Positions 1-7,788 of a stretch of 17,987 bases of DNA are shown piece by piece. Every line of letters starts with the position of its first letter. The first letter of the stretch is position 1. The position numbers were made by a program, and so were the translations under genes. The stretch covers positions 1-17,987 of the forward strand of contig JAVVPO010000053.1 in the NCBI GenBank assembly GCA_036655715.1. The letters are read 5' to 3'. A model generated the notes under the pieces. The model searched no databases, was not told the origin of the DNA, and was given only the letters and a program-made list of their open reading frames with translations. This DNA comes from JAVVPO01 sp036655715 (GTDB lineage Bacteria; Bacillota; Clostridia; Lachnospirales; Cellulosilyticaceae).

Positions 1-87
1 AAAGAGTTGCAAGTGAAAAGGGTACAAGGATTCTTAGTGAGTAAACCGTTAGAAAAAAGTGAGCTAATAAAGAAACTTTTAGTATGA
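1..87 (+). CDS. 3' end of an EAL-domain protein (partial)
   Basis: The window opens inside a reading frame that runs from base 1 to a TGA at 85-87 and encodes 28 residues. The segment VQGFLVSKPLEKSELIKKLL closely resembles the last strand and helix of EAL domains, which typically end in a QGY/F-L-x-S/G-K-P-L motif followed by an amphipathic helix. EAL domains hydrolyse cyclic di-GMP to pGpG. Only the extreme C-terminus is visible, so catalytic residues, partner domains such as GGDEF or PAS, and activity cannot be judged. No convincing terminator follows it. Confidence 0.6.
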   Translation, partial: KELQVKRVQGFLVSKPLEKSELIKKLLV

Positions 88-113
88 AACTTTCGTCAAA
101 CATTACAAATGCA

Positions 114-142
114 TTGTATTTAACTTGTATTTGTCTTAAAAT
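114..142 (+). promoter_or_regulatory. Putative sigma-A promoter of the SLH protein gene
   Basis: A TTGTAT (-35) at 114-119 is followed by a 17-bp spacer and TAAAAT (-10) at 137-142, giving a leader of roughly 55 nt before the ATG at 204. An 11-bp-spaced direct repeat, TGTATTT at 115-121 and 126-132, overlaps the -35 region. That spacing is typical of OmpR/PhoB-family operators. The assignment is by eye. Confidence 0.4.
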
Positions 143-188
143 AGTTATTAAAAGTTAGTATTTTACCAGAGTCTAAATAGAGATGATT

Positions 189-195
189 AAAGGAG
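189..195 (+). promoter_or_regulatory. Ribosome binding site that decides the SLH protein start
   Basis: AAAGGAG lies 8 nt before the ATG at 204. An in-frame ATG also exists at 183, but it would place this Shine-Dalgarno sequence inside the coding region and would add MIKGEKH before a normal signal peptide. The ATG at 204 is therefore the better start. Confidence 0.75.
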
Positions 196-203
196 AGAAA
201 CAT

Positions 204-2177
204 ATGAGAAAAAGTTTTATAAGAGCAGCCGTAGTACTTGGCTTAAGTAGCATTATGACAGTTAATACTTTTGCAGCGACATTTAAAGATGTGCAGACAA
301 CTCATTGGGCATACCCATCTATTCAATATATGTATGAAAAAAATTATATGGTACCAAATAGTTTAGGCGAATTCAAGCCAAATGCGACGATGGACTACTT
401 CGAGGTAGCAGAAGTACTTGCGAAGGCGACAGGATACTTAGATGAGACCATCGTAAAAGATATGGATCCAGGGCTTAAAGAGCAAATTCGTAAAAACTAC
501 CAAGCACAAAAGCCAGCGCTTCAGAAGTTTAATGGGAAATATAAGACATGGAGAAACTCTTCAAATGAAGAAATTGCCTATTTATTAGGTAAAGGATATA
601 TTACTCAAGCTGAACTAAGTAGTTTTATGTCAGTAGATAAAAATGGAAAAGAAATTAAGAATACCGTTGCAAAAGAAGATCTTGCAGTGTATTTAGTGCG
701 TATTATGTACAAAGAAGCTACAGCAAAAAAAGAATATAAACCAGGTGCATTCACAGATGAAAGTAAAATTGCAGAGTATAAAAGGCCACATGTGGCTTAT
801 CTAAAGGCACAAGGTATTATAAAAGGGGATGCAAAAGGTGCCTTTGGTGGAGGTCAGCCTGTTACAAAAGCTCTTTGCGCGAAGATGACTACAGATGTAC
901 TTAAGAAGGCAGAATCTCAAAATGGAGAATCTAACTCATCTACAACACCGGCGCCATCACCAGAGACTGGCAATGTGCAACGTGTTAAGATTAAGAACAT
1001 TGTAGAAAAAGGTGTGGGTGAAAGATACGTACTTGTAGAGTTTGCAGATAAAAAACCAACATTCTGTATCATGAAAACAGATACAGTCATTACAGTGCCA
1101 TCAGGTGCGAAGCTTACTATCGATGATGTAGCCGTTGGGGCACAAGCGAAAGTAGTTGTAGAAAAAGTAAATGGTTCAGACTACATTACTAAGATGGAAT
1201 TAGTGACGGAATCTACAGGTGGAGGGTCATCAAATGGTGGCAGTACATCTACTACAACTGAAACTTACAAAGGTATAGTAGAAGAGATTAGCCGAAGAGA
1301 AGTAACGATCAAAACTTCTAGCAAATCTATTAGCTATCCAATTAGTGCAGATACTACTATCTTAGTAGAGGGTAAAGTAGCTGAGTATAGAGATGTAGAA
1401 GCAGGTGATGAAGTAACCGCTTCAGTGAAAAATGGAGAGGTTACTCGGTTGATTGTTACGAAGGTATCTGGTGAAAGTACAGTAAGCGGTATAGCCCTTA
1501 AAAGTAAAGCTGAAAAACGTAATGAATATATCTTAACCTTAGAAGATAAAAAAGGTGTAAAAGAAGTATCTATGCCAAAAGATGTTAAGATTAAGCGTAA
1601 TGGTAAGACTATTGACTTCGTTGACCTTAAAACAGGGGATGATATTGAATTAACGATGGAAAAAGGTGAAGTAACCCGCGTTGATGCAGAGGGCAAAGAA
1701 CAAAAGGTTACAGGAACATTAAAGGCTATTCATTTAGCAGCGCAGACAGAACTTGTTATCCAGACAGAAGATAAGACAATGACTGTAGTACTAGCGCCAG
1801 GAGCAGAACTGTACGACAAAAAAGATAGAAGAGACATCACTGCCAAAGAACTCAGACTCTTCAGTGAAGTAACGGTAGAACTAGATAGTAAAGAAGTTAT
1901 CGCACTTACAGTAACGGATTACGTAAGTAAGACCAATGAAAAAGGAATAATCAAAGTAGTGGGTGCAGGGGCGAAATACATAGATGTACTAGTAGAATAT
2001 GATGCAATGACAGATACGACTATGGTCATGAAGCGTATCGACGTACCAACTGAAGTAAGTATAATCATAAAGGATAAAGAACAGTACAGAAGCTTATTAA
2101 AAGAAGGCATGGAAGTACTTATTACTTATGATTACGGTGTGAGTATGAATCCAACTAGGATTGAAGTGCTAAGATAA
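204..2177 (+). CDS. Secreted SLH-domain surface protein with tandem small beta domains
   Basis: The product has 657 residues. Residues 1-25 form a signal peptide (MRKS, hydrophobic core, cleavage near TFA-A). Three SLH-like segments follow at about 26-75 (FKDV...HWAYPSIQYMYEKNY), 115-170 and 184-240 (AFTD...HVAYLKAQGIIKGD...FGGGQPVTKA). SLH domains anchor proteins to secondary cell-wall polymer, often pyruvylated. The usual TRAE motif is degenerate in all three (TMDYFE, AKEDLA, VTKALC), so anchoring may be weak or altered. A Ser/Thr/Pro-rich linker at about 240-262 leads to several repeats of 65-80 residues built on the pattern G-x-V/I-x-x-I...V-x-x-G-D-E/D-V/I-x-x-x-x-x-x-G-x-V-T-R, resembling DUF5666-like beta domains. 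No catalytic domain is evident, so a structural or adhesive role is inferred. It appears to be transcribed alone, with a hairpin just after the stop. Confidence 0.8.
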   Translation: MRKSFIRAAVVLGLSSIMTVNTFAATFKDVQTTHWAYPSIQYMYEKNYMVPNSLGEFKPNATMDYFEVAEVLAKATGYLDETIVKDMDPGLKEQIRKNYQAQKPALQKFNGKYKTWRNSSNEEIAYLLGKGYITQAELSSFMSVDKNGKEIKNTVAKEDLAVYLVRIMYKEATAKKEYKPGAFTDESKIAEYKRPHVAYLKAQGIIKGDAKGAFGGGQPVTKALCAKMTTDVLKKAESQNGESNSSTTPAPSPETGNVQRVKIKNIVEKGVGERYVLVEFADKKPTFCIMKTDTVITVPSGAKLTIDDVAVGAQAKVVVEKVNGSDYITKMELVTESTGGGSSNGGSTSTTTETYKGIVEEISRREVTIKTSSKSISYPISADTTILVEGKVAEYRDVEAGDEVTASVKNGEVTRLIVTKVSGESTVSGIALKSKAEKRNEYILTLEDKKGVKEVSMPKDVKIKRNGKTIDFVDLKTGDDIELTMEKGEVTRVDAEGKEQKVTGTLKAIHLAAQTELVIQTEDKTMTVVLAPGAELYDKKDRRDITAKELRLFSEVTVELDSKEVIALTVTDYVSKTNEKGIIKVVGAGAKYIDVLVEYDAMTDTTMVMKRIDVPTEVSIIIKDKEQYRSLLKEGMEVLITYDYGVSMNPTRIEVLR

Positions 2178-2187
2178 ATAAAGAATG

Positions 2188-2227
2188 CGAAAGCCCCCTT
2201 GGAGATGAAAGTGCCTCGGGGGCTTCG
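2188..2227 (+). terminator. Probable terminator hairpin after the SLH gene
   Basis: AAGCCCCC at 2191-2198 pairs with GGGGGCTT at 2218-2225. The stem extends by two more pairs (CG 2188-2189 with CG 2226-2227) across one bulged A. The G+C-rich stem lies 10 nt after the stop codon in otherwise A+T-rich DNA. The loop is long (19 nt) and no strong T-run follows, so termination efficiency is uncertain. Confidence 0.5.
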
Positions 2228-2335
2228 TCTATCAGCCAAAATTTGCCATCCCCCTCTTTCCCGCCTCCATGCATTGATTTAACAGCCATAAACTGATAAA
2301 CTGATAAGTAAAAGAACGAAAGGGACAAATAAAAC

Positions 2336-3109
2336 ATGAGAAAAAGCAGAAATAAGACGATATACTTAAAAGACAGAAGAAATAAATCACGTAGAGGGAA
2401 TAATCCTAGAGTGGTTTGGGCAGGCATGATAGGGATAGGTATACTCCTTGGAGCCTTATTTGCTTTTTGGCCGAATGCTTATGAAGTCAGTATAGATGGA
2501 ACAGTTATAGGAGCTTTAGAAGAAAAAGAGTTTGTAGATAATGCAACAGAAACTGTAATCGCACAACTTAAAAGTAAATATAATACAGAGATTAAGTTAG
2601 AAGGAGAAATTCTTTCTAAAAAAGTAAGAGCTGGTAAAAAAGATAGGATTACACCTAATTACTTAGCCACTTATATGCGTGAAAACATGGATTTTCTCCT
2701 AGAATTTGAAGAACTCAGTATAGATGGGAAAAAAGTTGGTATCATAGAATCAAAAGAGGTATTAGATGAATTACTTGTAAGACTTACACAAGAGTACATA
2801 GGTGAGACAGACAAGAAAGTGGAGTTTGCCAATAAGGTAGAGCTTACACCTGTATTCGCTAAAGAAAAAGATTTGATAGGTCTAGATGCACTTGTAGATA
2901 AATGTATAGAAACAAGGCAAGAGGTTGTAGAGTATGAAATCGTAGGAGGAGATACACTATCTGGTATTTCCAGTAAACTAGGGATTACGATAGCTAAGTT
3001 AATAGGTGCCAATGAGGGGATGACAGAGGCAACTGTTCTGAAACTAGGAAGCAAACTAAAGGCAGAAGTTGATGTGCCACTTCTAGCGGTTAAAGTGATA
3101 CAAGAATAA
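2336..3109 (+). CDS. Membrane-anchored LysM protein, apparently lacking G5 and M23 domains
   Basis: The product has 257 residues. A very basic N-terminus (residues 1-25) precedes one transmembrane segment at about 26-46 (VVWAGMIGIGILLGALFAFW), predicting an N-in, C-out protein. Residues 50-195 form an alpha/beta region with two similar units (VSIDGTVIGALEEKEFVDNA and LSIDGKKVGIIESKEVLDEL). A LysM domain at about 200-245 (VGGDTLSGISSKLGITIAKLIGANEGM) should bind peptidoglycan GlcNAc. Clostridial proteins of this architecture, often found upstream of walR, normally continue with a G5 domain and an M23 peptidase. Here the frame ends at PLLAVKVIQE, which resembles the first strand of G5. No hydrolase domain is present in any frame of the 80 bp before walR. 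The start has a modest AAAGGG ribosome site (2319-2324). The role is inferred as wall binding only. Confidence 0.75.
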   Translation: MRKSRNKTIYLKDRRNKSRRGNNPRVVWAGMIGIGILLGALFAFWPNAYEVSIDGTVIGALEEKEFVDNATETVIAQLKSKYNTEIKLEGEILSKKVRAGKKDRITPNYLATYMRENMDFLLEFEELSIDGKKVGIIESKEVLDELLVRLTQEYIGETDKKVEFANKVELTPVFAKEKDLIGLDALVDKCIETRQEVVEYEIVGGDTLSGISSKLGITIAKLIGANEGMTEATVLKLGSKLKAEVDVPLLAVKVIQE

Positions 3110-3116
3110 TTTACCT

Positions 3117-3146
3117 TTGTAATAGAGAGGGTAGATTTGTTATGAT
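3117..3146 (+). promoter_or_regulatory. Putative walRK promoter
   Basis: TTGTAA at 3117-3122 and TATGAT at 3141-3146 are separated by 18 bp, placing transcription start about 35-40 nt before the walR ATG. WalR-like half sites, TGTAAT (3118) and TGTTAT (3138), occur 20 bp apart instead of the canonical 11, so autoregulation is possible but not shown. Confidence 0.45.
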
Positions 3147-3190
3147 ATAAGGAACGAAACTATATCTTAAATAAATTCAGGGGGGATATT

Positions 3191-3892
3191 ATGCAAAAAA
3201 TAGTCATTGTAGAAGATGAAAAAGCTATCTCAGATATTATCAAATATAATCTAGAGAGAGAGGGTTATCAAGTACATACAGCGTATGACGGAGAAGAAGG
3301 ACTAAGTATAATAGAAAAAGTTGACCCAGATATCATTCTCTTAGATATTATGATGCCGAAGCTCGATGGGCTTCAAGTCTGTAAGAAGGTAAGACAAACC
3401 AAGGATACACCTATTATCATGCTAACAGCAAAGGCTGAGGAAATTGACAAGGTGGTAGGGTTAGAGCTTGGTGCGGATGACTACATCACGAAACCTTTTG
3501 GTATGAGAGAACTCATTGCTAGAATCAAGGCTAATCTAAGAAGATCAGTACAAATAGCAAGTGTAGAGTTGGCTATAGCTGCTCAAGATGAGAATGTTGT
3601 TGTAGAAGGAAATTTAAGTATAGATCTAGTACGTTATGAGGTATGTAAAAGAGGAGGAGTTATAGAACTCACACTTAGAGAGTTTGAACTCCTTAAATTC
3701 TTAGCGACTCAAAAAGGTAAGGTGTTTTCTCGTGAGACACTCCTTGAGAAGGTGTGGGGATATGAGTACTACGGAGATGTACGTACAGTAGATGTCACTG
3801 TAAGAAGACTAAGAGAAAAAATAGAAGATGATCCTTCAAAGGCTGGTTATGTATTAACTAAGCGTGGTGTAGGATATTATTTCAGAGGTTAA
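3191..3892 (+). CDS. walR: Response regulator WalR (YycF)
   Basis: This 233-residue OmpR/PhoB-family regulator is the DNA-binding partner of WalK. In Firmicutes the pair controls peptidoglycan hydrolases and wall metabolism and is often essential. The receiver domain (about 1-120) has acidic residues E8 and D9, the phospho-acceptor D52 in ILLDIMMPKLDG, the conserved Thr of MLTAKAE, and the Lys of YITKPF. The C-terminal winged helix (about 135-232) contains LTLREFELLKFLA, VFSRETLLEKVWGYEYYGDVRTVDVTVRRLREKIE in two parts, and ends in GVGYYFRG. Length matches the family. A GGGGGG tract just upstream supplies the ribosome site. The walK start lies 1 nt after the stop, implying cotranscription and probable translational coupling. 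Confidence 0.95.
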   Translation: MQKIVIVEDEKAISDIIKYNLEREGYQVHTAYDGEEGLSIIEKVDPDIILLDIMMPKLDGLQVCKKVRQTKDTPIIMLTAKAEEIDKVVGLELGADDYITKPFGMRELIARIKANLRRSVQIASVELAIAAQDENVVVEGNLSIDLVRYEVCKRGGVIELTLREFELLKFLATQKGKVFSRETLLEKVWGYEYYGDVRTVDVTVRRLREKIEDDPSKAGYVLTKRGVGYYFRG

Positions 3893-3893
3893 T

Positions 3894-5705
3894 ATGAAAT
3901 CAAGTATACAATGGAAGATAGTAGGTATTTATTTGAGTGTTGTACTTGTTATTATGATTGCAAGTGGAAGTTTTATTGTATACAACATTAAGGAACAAAA
4001 CTACGAACTCATTGAAGGCAAACTAGAAGATTCTGCTCAACAGATTCAGACCATTTTATCATTAGAAGATAGTCTAGAAATTGATAAGGATATAGAAGAA
4101 TTAACAAAGAGACTAAGGACCGTCGTTGCCCTTGATAAGTCTATGTTTATTTATATTTTAGACGAGAAGGGGCGCGTGCAAATCGGTACAGGAGATAAAT
4201 CCGATCAGATTATAACTTCAGAGGTTGTTATTGATAGCATGTCAAACAAGAAGCCTTGTGTAACTAATTGGAAATCGTTTTCGACTCGAACACAAGCCCT
4301 AATTGGAGCACAAGAGATGCAGGACAAAGTTCTAGAGTATGCACTGCCTATTCTAGATGGCGTGACAGGAGAAATTAATTCTATTATCTACATCTCTGCA
4401 AGTACGGAAGAGGTTTATCAAAATATACGTTATGTGATGAGTGCGATTAGTGCGGGAACTATATTAGCTATGGGAATAGCTGTTGTATTTAGTTCAATCT
4501 TTTCTCGTATGATTACAGAACCTATTAAGCAGCTTACGAAAAGTTCTAAGCAACTTGCAGGGGGTTCATTTAATAGAATTCCTATCTATTCAACAGATGA
4601 GATAGGTCAACTAACTCAAAGTTTTAATTATATGGCAACAGAGCTGAGTCGCACTATGAGTGATGTGACCAGTGAGAAGAATAAACTTGAGAAGATACTA
4701 GAGAATATGGCAGATGGCGTGATGGCTTTTAATAGGCAAGGGGTACTTATCCATGCTAATTCCATATGCTATGAGATGCTAGGTGTAGCTTTTATGGATC
4801 ACCGCTTTGACTTTATCTTTGCGAAGCTTGAGGTAGAAATTTCTTTTGATGATATATTAGCGGGTAAAGTGAATTACGATGAAGGTGTTATGCTTGCGCT
4901 AGAGGACAAATACTTCAATATCTATTTAGCACCTTATGCCAATGTGCTAGGCGAGAGTGAGGGGCTAGTTGTAGTATTACAAGATATCACAGACCAGCAT
5001 AAGTTAGATCAGATGCGTAAGGAGTTTGTGGCCAATGTATCGCATGAATTACGTACACCACTGACTACTGTAAAGAGTTATACAGAGACTTTACTAGATG
5101 GAGCTATAGATGATAGAGAAATAGCAGTGCAGTTCCTAGGCGTTATGGAGAAAGAGACAGATCGTATGACTCAGCTTGTACAGGACTTGCTAGAGCTTTC
5201 ACGTATTGATAACAAGCAGATGCAGCTAGATATGAGGCCTGTTGATATGAGACAGCTCATAGAGGAAACTATAGTGGCTCAGCGTATTCATGCTCAGAAG
5301 AAGTCTCATAAACTTACTCTAGAGATGGATGAAGAGAAAGATTATTTTATCTTTGGAGATAGTGCAAGAATTAGACAGATTCTGCATAACATATTATCAA
5401 ATGCCATAAAATATAGTATAGATCCTGGAACGATTACTATTAAGCTCTTTAAGAATGAAGAGGTAGTCATTCAGGTGCAAGATACTGGAATAGGTATTCC
5501 AAAACAGGATTTAGGCCGTGTGTTTGAAAGGTTCTATAGAGTAGATAAGGCAAGATCACGTAATATGGGTGGTACAGGTCTTGGATTACCTATTGCCAAA
5601 GAGATGGTAGAACTTCATGGTGGTAGGATGAAAATTGCGAGTAAAGTAGGCAAAGGAACCACAGTGACTCTTTATTTTAAGGCGTTGGAAGAGTTTGAAG
5701 AATAG
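3894..5705 (+). CDS. walK: Sensor histidine kinase WalK (YycG)
   Basis: This 603-residue membrane kinase phosphorylates WalR in response to wall status. A first membrane helix at about 9-31 and a second at about 180-205 flank an extracellular sensor domain of roughly 150 residues. A HAMP linker (about 205-258), a PAS domain (about 265-365, LENMADGVMAFNRQGVLIHAN), a HisKA domain with H384 in FVANVSHELRTPL, and an HATPase_c domain follow. The HATPase domain shows the N box (NILSNAIKYS), G1 (DTGIGIP), F box (VFERFYRVDKARS) and G2 (GTGLGLPIAKEM). All kinase motifs are intact and length is close to Bacillus WalK (about 611). The next gene starts 94 nt downstream behind a WalR box, so the accessory genes may have a separately tuned promoter. 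Confidence 0.95.
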   Translation: MKSSIQWKIVGIYLSVVLVIMIASGSFIVYNIKEQNYELIEGKLEDSAQQIQTILSLEDSLEIDKDIEELTKRLRTVVALDKSMFIYILDEKGRVQIGTGDKSDQIITSEVVIDSMSNKKPCVTNWKSFSTRTQALIGAQEMQDKVLEYALPILDGVTGEINSIIYISASTEEVYQNIRYVMSAISAGTILAMGIAVVFSSIFSRMITEPIKQLTKSSKQLAGGSFNRIPIYSTDEIGQLTQSFNYMATELSRTMSDVTSEKNKLEKILENMADGVMAFNRQGVLIHANSICYEMLGVAFMDHRFDFIFAKLEVEISFDDILAGKVNYDEGVMLALEDKYFNIYLAPYANVLGESEGLVVVLQDITDQHKLDQMRKEFVANVSHELRTPLTTVKSYTETLLDGAIDDREIAVQFLGVMEKETDRMTQLVQDLLELSRIDNKQMQLDMRPVDMRQLIEETIVAQRIHAQKKSHKLTLEMDEEKDYFIFGDSARIRQILHNILSNAIKYSIDPGTITIKLFKNEEVVIQVQDTGIGIPKQDLGRVFERFYRVDKARSRNMGGTGLGLPIAKEMVELHGGRMKIASKVGKGTTVTLYFKALEEFEE

Positions 5706-5727
5706 TGTAAAGTAAAAGTTATTACCT

Positions 5728-5744
5728 TGTAATCTAATTGTAAT
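5728..5744 (+). promoter_or_regulatory. WalR box (TGTAAT-N5-TGTAAT)
   Basis: TGTAAT at 5728-5733 and TGTAAT at 5739-5744 are separated by 5 bp. This is an exact match to the published WalR/YycF consensus TGTWAH-N5-TGTWAH. It overlaps the poor -35 region of the promoter for the following gene, the place expected for activation by a PhoB-family regulator. WalR is encoded 1.8 kb upstream. Confidence 0.75.
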
Positions 5745-5760
5745 ATTTTTCGTGTATACT
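5733..5760 (+). promoter_or_regulatory. Putative WalR-dependent promoter of the 5800 gene
   Basis: A good -10, TATACT at 5755-5760, has no good -35 at the right distance (TCTAAT at 5733-5738 with a 16-bp spacer). The WalR box covers that position. A weak -35 replaced by an activator site suggests positive control by phosphorylated WalR. Confidence 0.5.
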
Positions 5761-5799
5761 TTAAGAAGAATATTACATTAAAGAAAGGGGGATTCCACA

Positions 5800-6381
5800 T
5801 TGAGAAGAGTAAAAGGATATTTACTGAAGATAGTAATGGTTATGAGTGTTATGCTATGCGGATTTACGGTTTATGGTTCAGATACAAGATTTACACAACC
5901 CTCTAAAACGGAATCTGCTGTAACTAAAGATGGCGTAGTTAATAAATTAGCAAAAACAACTGATACAACAACTAGCCAGAGTATTACTTTTGAAAAAGAT
6001 GAATATGTGAGAATCACCCAACCGATAAAAAAAGATGGTGTTACCTGTACATTTGATAGTCAGATCAATGTCATGGGGGAAGCTAGAGAAGGTACAAATG
6101 TTGTTATCACAGTATCACTCAGCACAGAAGAGAATATGGAAGAGAAGAAGCTACCTGTTAAGTATGAGCTGCCAGTAGTAGGTGCCACACAAACGTTTAA
6201 TCAACTGATTGAATTAAATGAAGGCACGAATATTATTGTGATTTCTTATACTAACTTAAATACAAAAAATGTATATGGTGAGATGACTTTTACCCTTAAA
6301 AGAGAAAAAGAAGATACTAAAAAAGCGATTAAAGGCTACATTGTAGACCAAAAAGTTATATTGGATAAAGTAGGTAAGTGA
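5800..6381 (+). CDS. Secreted protein of unknown function between walK and walH
   Basis: The product has 193 residues. It starts at TTG 5800 behind AAAGGGGG (5784-5791). A signal peptide spans about residues 1-27 (MRRVKGYLLKIVMVMSVMLC then GFTVYGS). The Cys in VMLCG lacks a proper lipobox. The mature part begins with a Thr/Ser/Lys-rich stretch. From about residue 65 it looks like a single Ig-like beta sandwich: ITQPIKKDGVTCTFDSQINVMG, VVITVSLS, FNQLIELNEGTNIIVISYTN, MTFTLKRE. I do not recognise a named family. It lies in the wal gene cluster, overlaps the walH start (TGATG) and has a WalR box, so it is probably exported and linked to WalRK signalling or wall homeostasis. This is inference from context. 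Confidence 0.7.
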   Translation: MRRVKGYLLKIVMVMSVMLCGFTVYGSDTRFTQPSKTESAVTKDGVVNKLAKTTDTTTSQSITFEKDEYVRITQPIKKDGVTCTFDSQINVMGEAREGTNVVITVSLSTEENMEEKKLPVKYELPVVGATQTFNQLIELNEGTNIIVISYTNLNTKNVYGEMTFTLKREKEDTKKAIKGYIVDQKVILDKVGK

Positions 6382-7748
6382 TGAAAAAGAATAATCTTAA
6401 AATCCTCTTACTGATTGTGCTTATTATAACGAGTATTATACAAACATCTGTGTTGTGGCTTGGCGATATGCCGAGCCACAACTTTTTAGAATCTACCTCA
6501 GCGCAAGTTGGTCCTATCTTGCCAGAAAATATTTTCAGAAATAAGGGAGATCCTTTTACCGTATCTTATCGTATTGATGAGGGTTCGGGAGAGTATGAAA
6601 GATTTGTTAAAGAACTAAGTGGTATGCTTGCCAAATACTCAAAGACAGCAAAACTTTCCCTAGTAGAGCCGTTGGATTGGGACAGTATCTTAGCTATGCA
6701 AGGTGTGCTTTATGAATATACTATTCCAGTGAGTCTAGATGAATTAGCTACGACAAAAGTTGGGATTGATGAGGTAGGATTTATCAACAATGTCTTTTTG
6801 ACACTAGATGATTCTATAGGTAATAAAGCTAAGTTGTATTTGATTAATGAAACGGATGATTTATGTTATAAGCTAGATATAACTGGAGAGTTTTTGGATT
6901 TGGTTAAGCTATATAATGGGTTTAATATAGAGGAAGTTGGCGATAGTATGACTAAGTATCAGCCTAGTACTAAAGCGATGAACATTAGTCGTTATATTGA
7001 GGGCAATGTGTTTATGCCTCTTACTAGTGAAACGGTGCCTTTGGAATATGAGGTGCTAAGACTTATTAATCCTGTAGATGTTTATGAAGATAATAAGCAA
7101 ATTGTATTAGATAAATATACAAGTGAGCTTTTTAATAAACCCATTCTTAAAGAAATAGAATATAGAGAAGATGGCTCCGTCGTTTTTACAGAAAGTATGA
7201 AAAGTATGGTTATTTATAGACCTACTGGGGTCATTGAATATATTAACTTAGATGTGACTCGGGGAGACAAAGTCATGTCCATGCTAGAGGGATATAATAT
7301 AGCGACTGCATTTATACAAAACTCAAGTACTATACCCGAAACCACTCGGGATAGATTATACCTAACGGATATTACCCAAGTTGATAAGGAATACACTTTT
7401 AATTTTGACCTAAAGTACAATGGGTATAAGATTATCGTATCACCTAGTGTTAAAGAGGAACTAGGACTTAATCATATGGTAGAACTAACGATTAAAGATG
7501 GACAGATCATAGGTGGGAAATGGAGCATTAGAGAATTGCAAAGCATTTCAAACTATGAGGAGATAAGTATGAAAGAGATAAAGATAGGTTATGGTGATCC
7601 TATCAATAAGATGTATGCAGGACTGCAAGAAGGACAGGAGACACCACTTTTAGAAGACATAGCAACTGTCTATGAAGTGCAAGAGTTAGACAAGGAAATA
7701 GAGATGAAGTGGGGAGTATTTTATGATGAAATGTGGTACTACCCTTGA
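6381..7748 (+). CDS. walH: WalH (YycH)-like regulator of WalK
   Basis: The product has 455 residues from the ATG at 6381; a GTG at 6378 would add one residue. The start overlaps the preceding TGA by one base. One membrane helix at about residues 7-27 (ILLLIVLIITSIIQTSVLWLG) is followed by a large extracytoplasmic domain. The C-terminal part (DRLYLTDITQVDKEYTFNFD, YNGYKIIVS, VELTIKDGQIIGGKWSI) resembles the YycH fold. In Bacillus, WalH acts with WalI at the membrane to restrain WalK, whereas in Staphylococcus they activate it. Sequence similarity is loose, and the call rests on topology, length, motif pattern and position after walRK. Confidence 0.75.
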   Translation: MKKNNLKILLLIVLIITSIIQTSVLWLGDMPSHNFLESTSAQVGPILPENIFRNKGDPFTVSYRIDEGSGEYERFVKELSGMLAKYSKTAKLSLVEPLDWDSILAMQGVLYEYTIPVSLDELATTKVGIDEVGFINNVFLTLDDSIGNKAKLYLINETDDLCYKLDITGEFLDLVKLYNGFNIEEVGDSMTKYQPSTKAMNISRYIEGNVFMPLTSETVPLEYEVLRLINPVDVYEDNKQIVLDKYTSELFNKPILKEIEYREDGSVVFTESMKSMVIYRPTGVIEYINLDVTRGDKVMSMLEGYNIATAFIQNSSTIPETTRDRLYLTDITQVDKEYTFNFDLKYNGYKIIVSPSVKEELGLNHMVELTIKDGQIIGGKWSIRELQSISNYEEISMKEIKIGYGDPINKMYAGLQEGQETPLLEDIATVYEVQELDKEIEMKWGVFYDEMWYYP

Positions 7749-7752
7749 AATT

Positions 7753-7788
7753 GGCAAAGTATGGTACTTCACTTTGCCTTATTTTTTT
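7753..7788 (+). terminator. Rho-independent terminator between walH and walI
   Basis: GGCAAAGT at 7753-7760 pairs perfectly with ACTTTGCC at 7771-7778 around a 10-nt loop, followed by TTATTTTTTT. It begins 5 nt after the walH stop. This is a strong canonical intrinsic terminator. Confidence 0.85.

Noticed and set aside
1334..1696. Open frame on the - strand inside the SLH gene, and similar antisense frames at 1919-2110, 2671-3054, 7214-7420, 9750-10010, 16547-16732 and 17050-17280
   Set aside because: They lie opposite well-supported genes, have no ribosome sites worth the name, and their translations are low-complexity Ser/Leu/Ile/Thr strings typical of complements of real genes.
2290..2305. 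Period-8 tandem repeat AAACTGAT x2 before the LysM gene
   Set aside because: Only two units plus two bases; it may overlap a weak -10 (TAAACT after TTGATT at 2274-2279), but it is too short to call an operator or a functional repeat.
2155..2427. - strand open frame of 90 codons across the SLH-LysM gap
   Set aside because: It overlaps both flanking genes and the terminator, is Phe/Leu/Ser-rich from complementing A+T-rich coding DNA, and shows no family motif or ribosome site.
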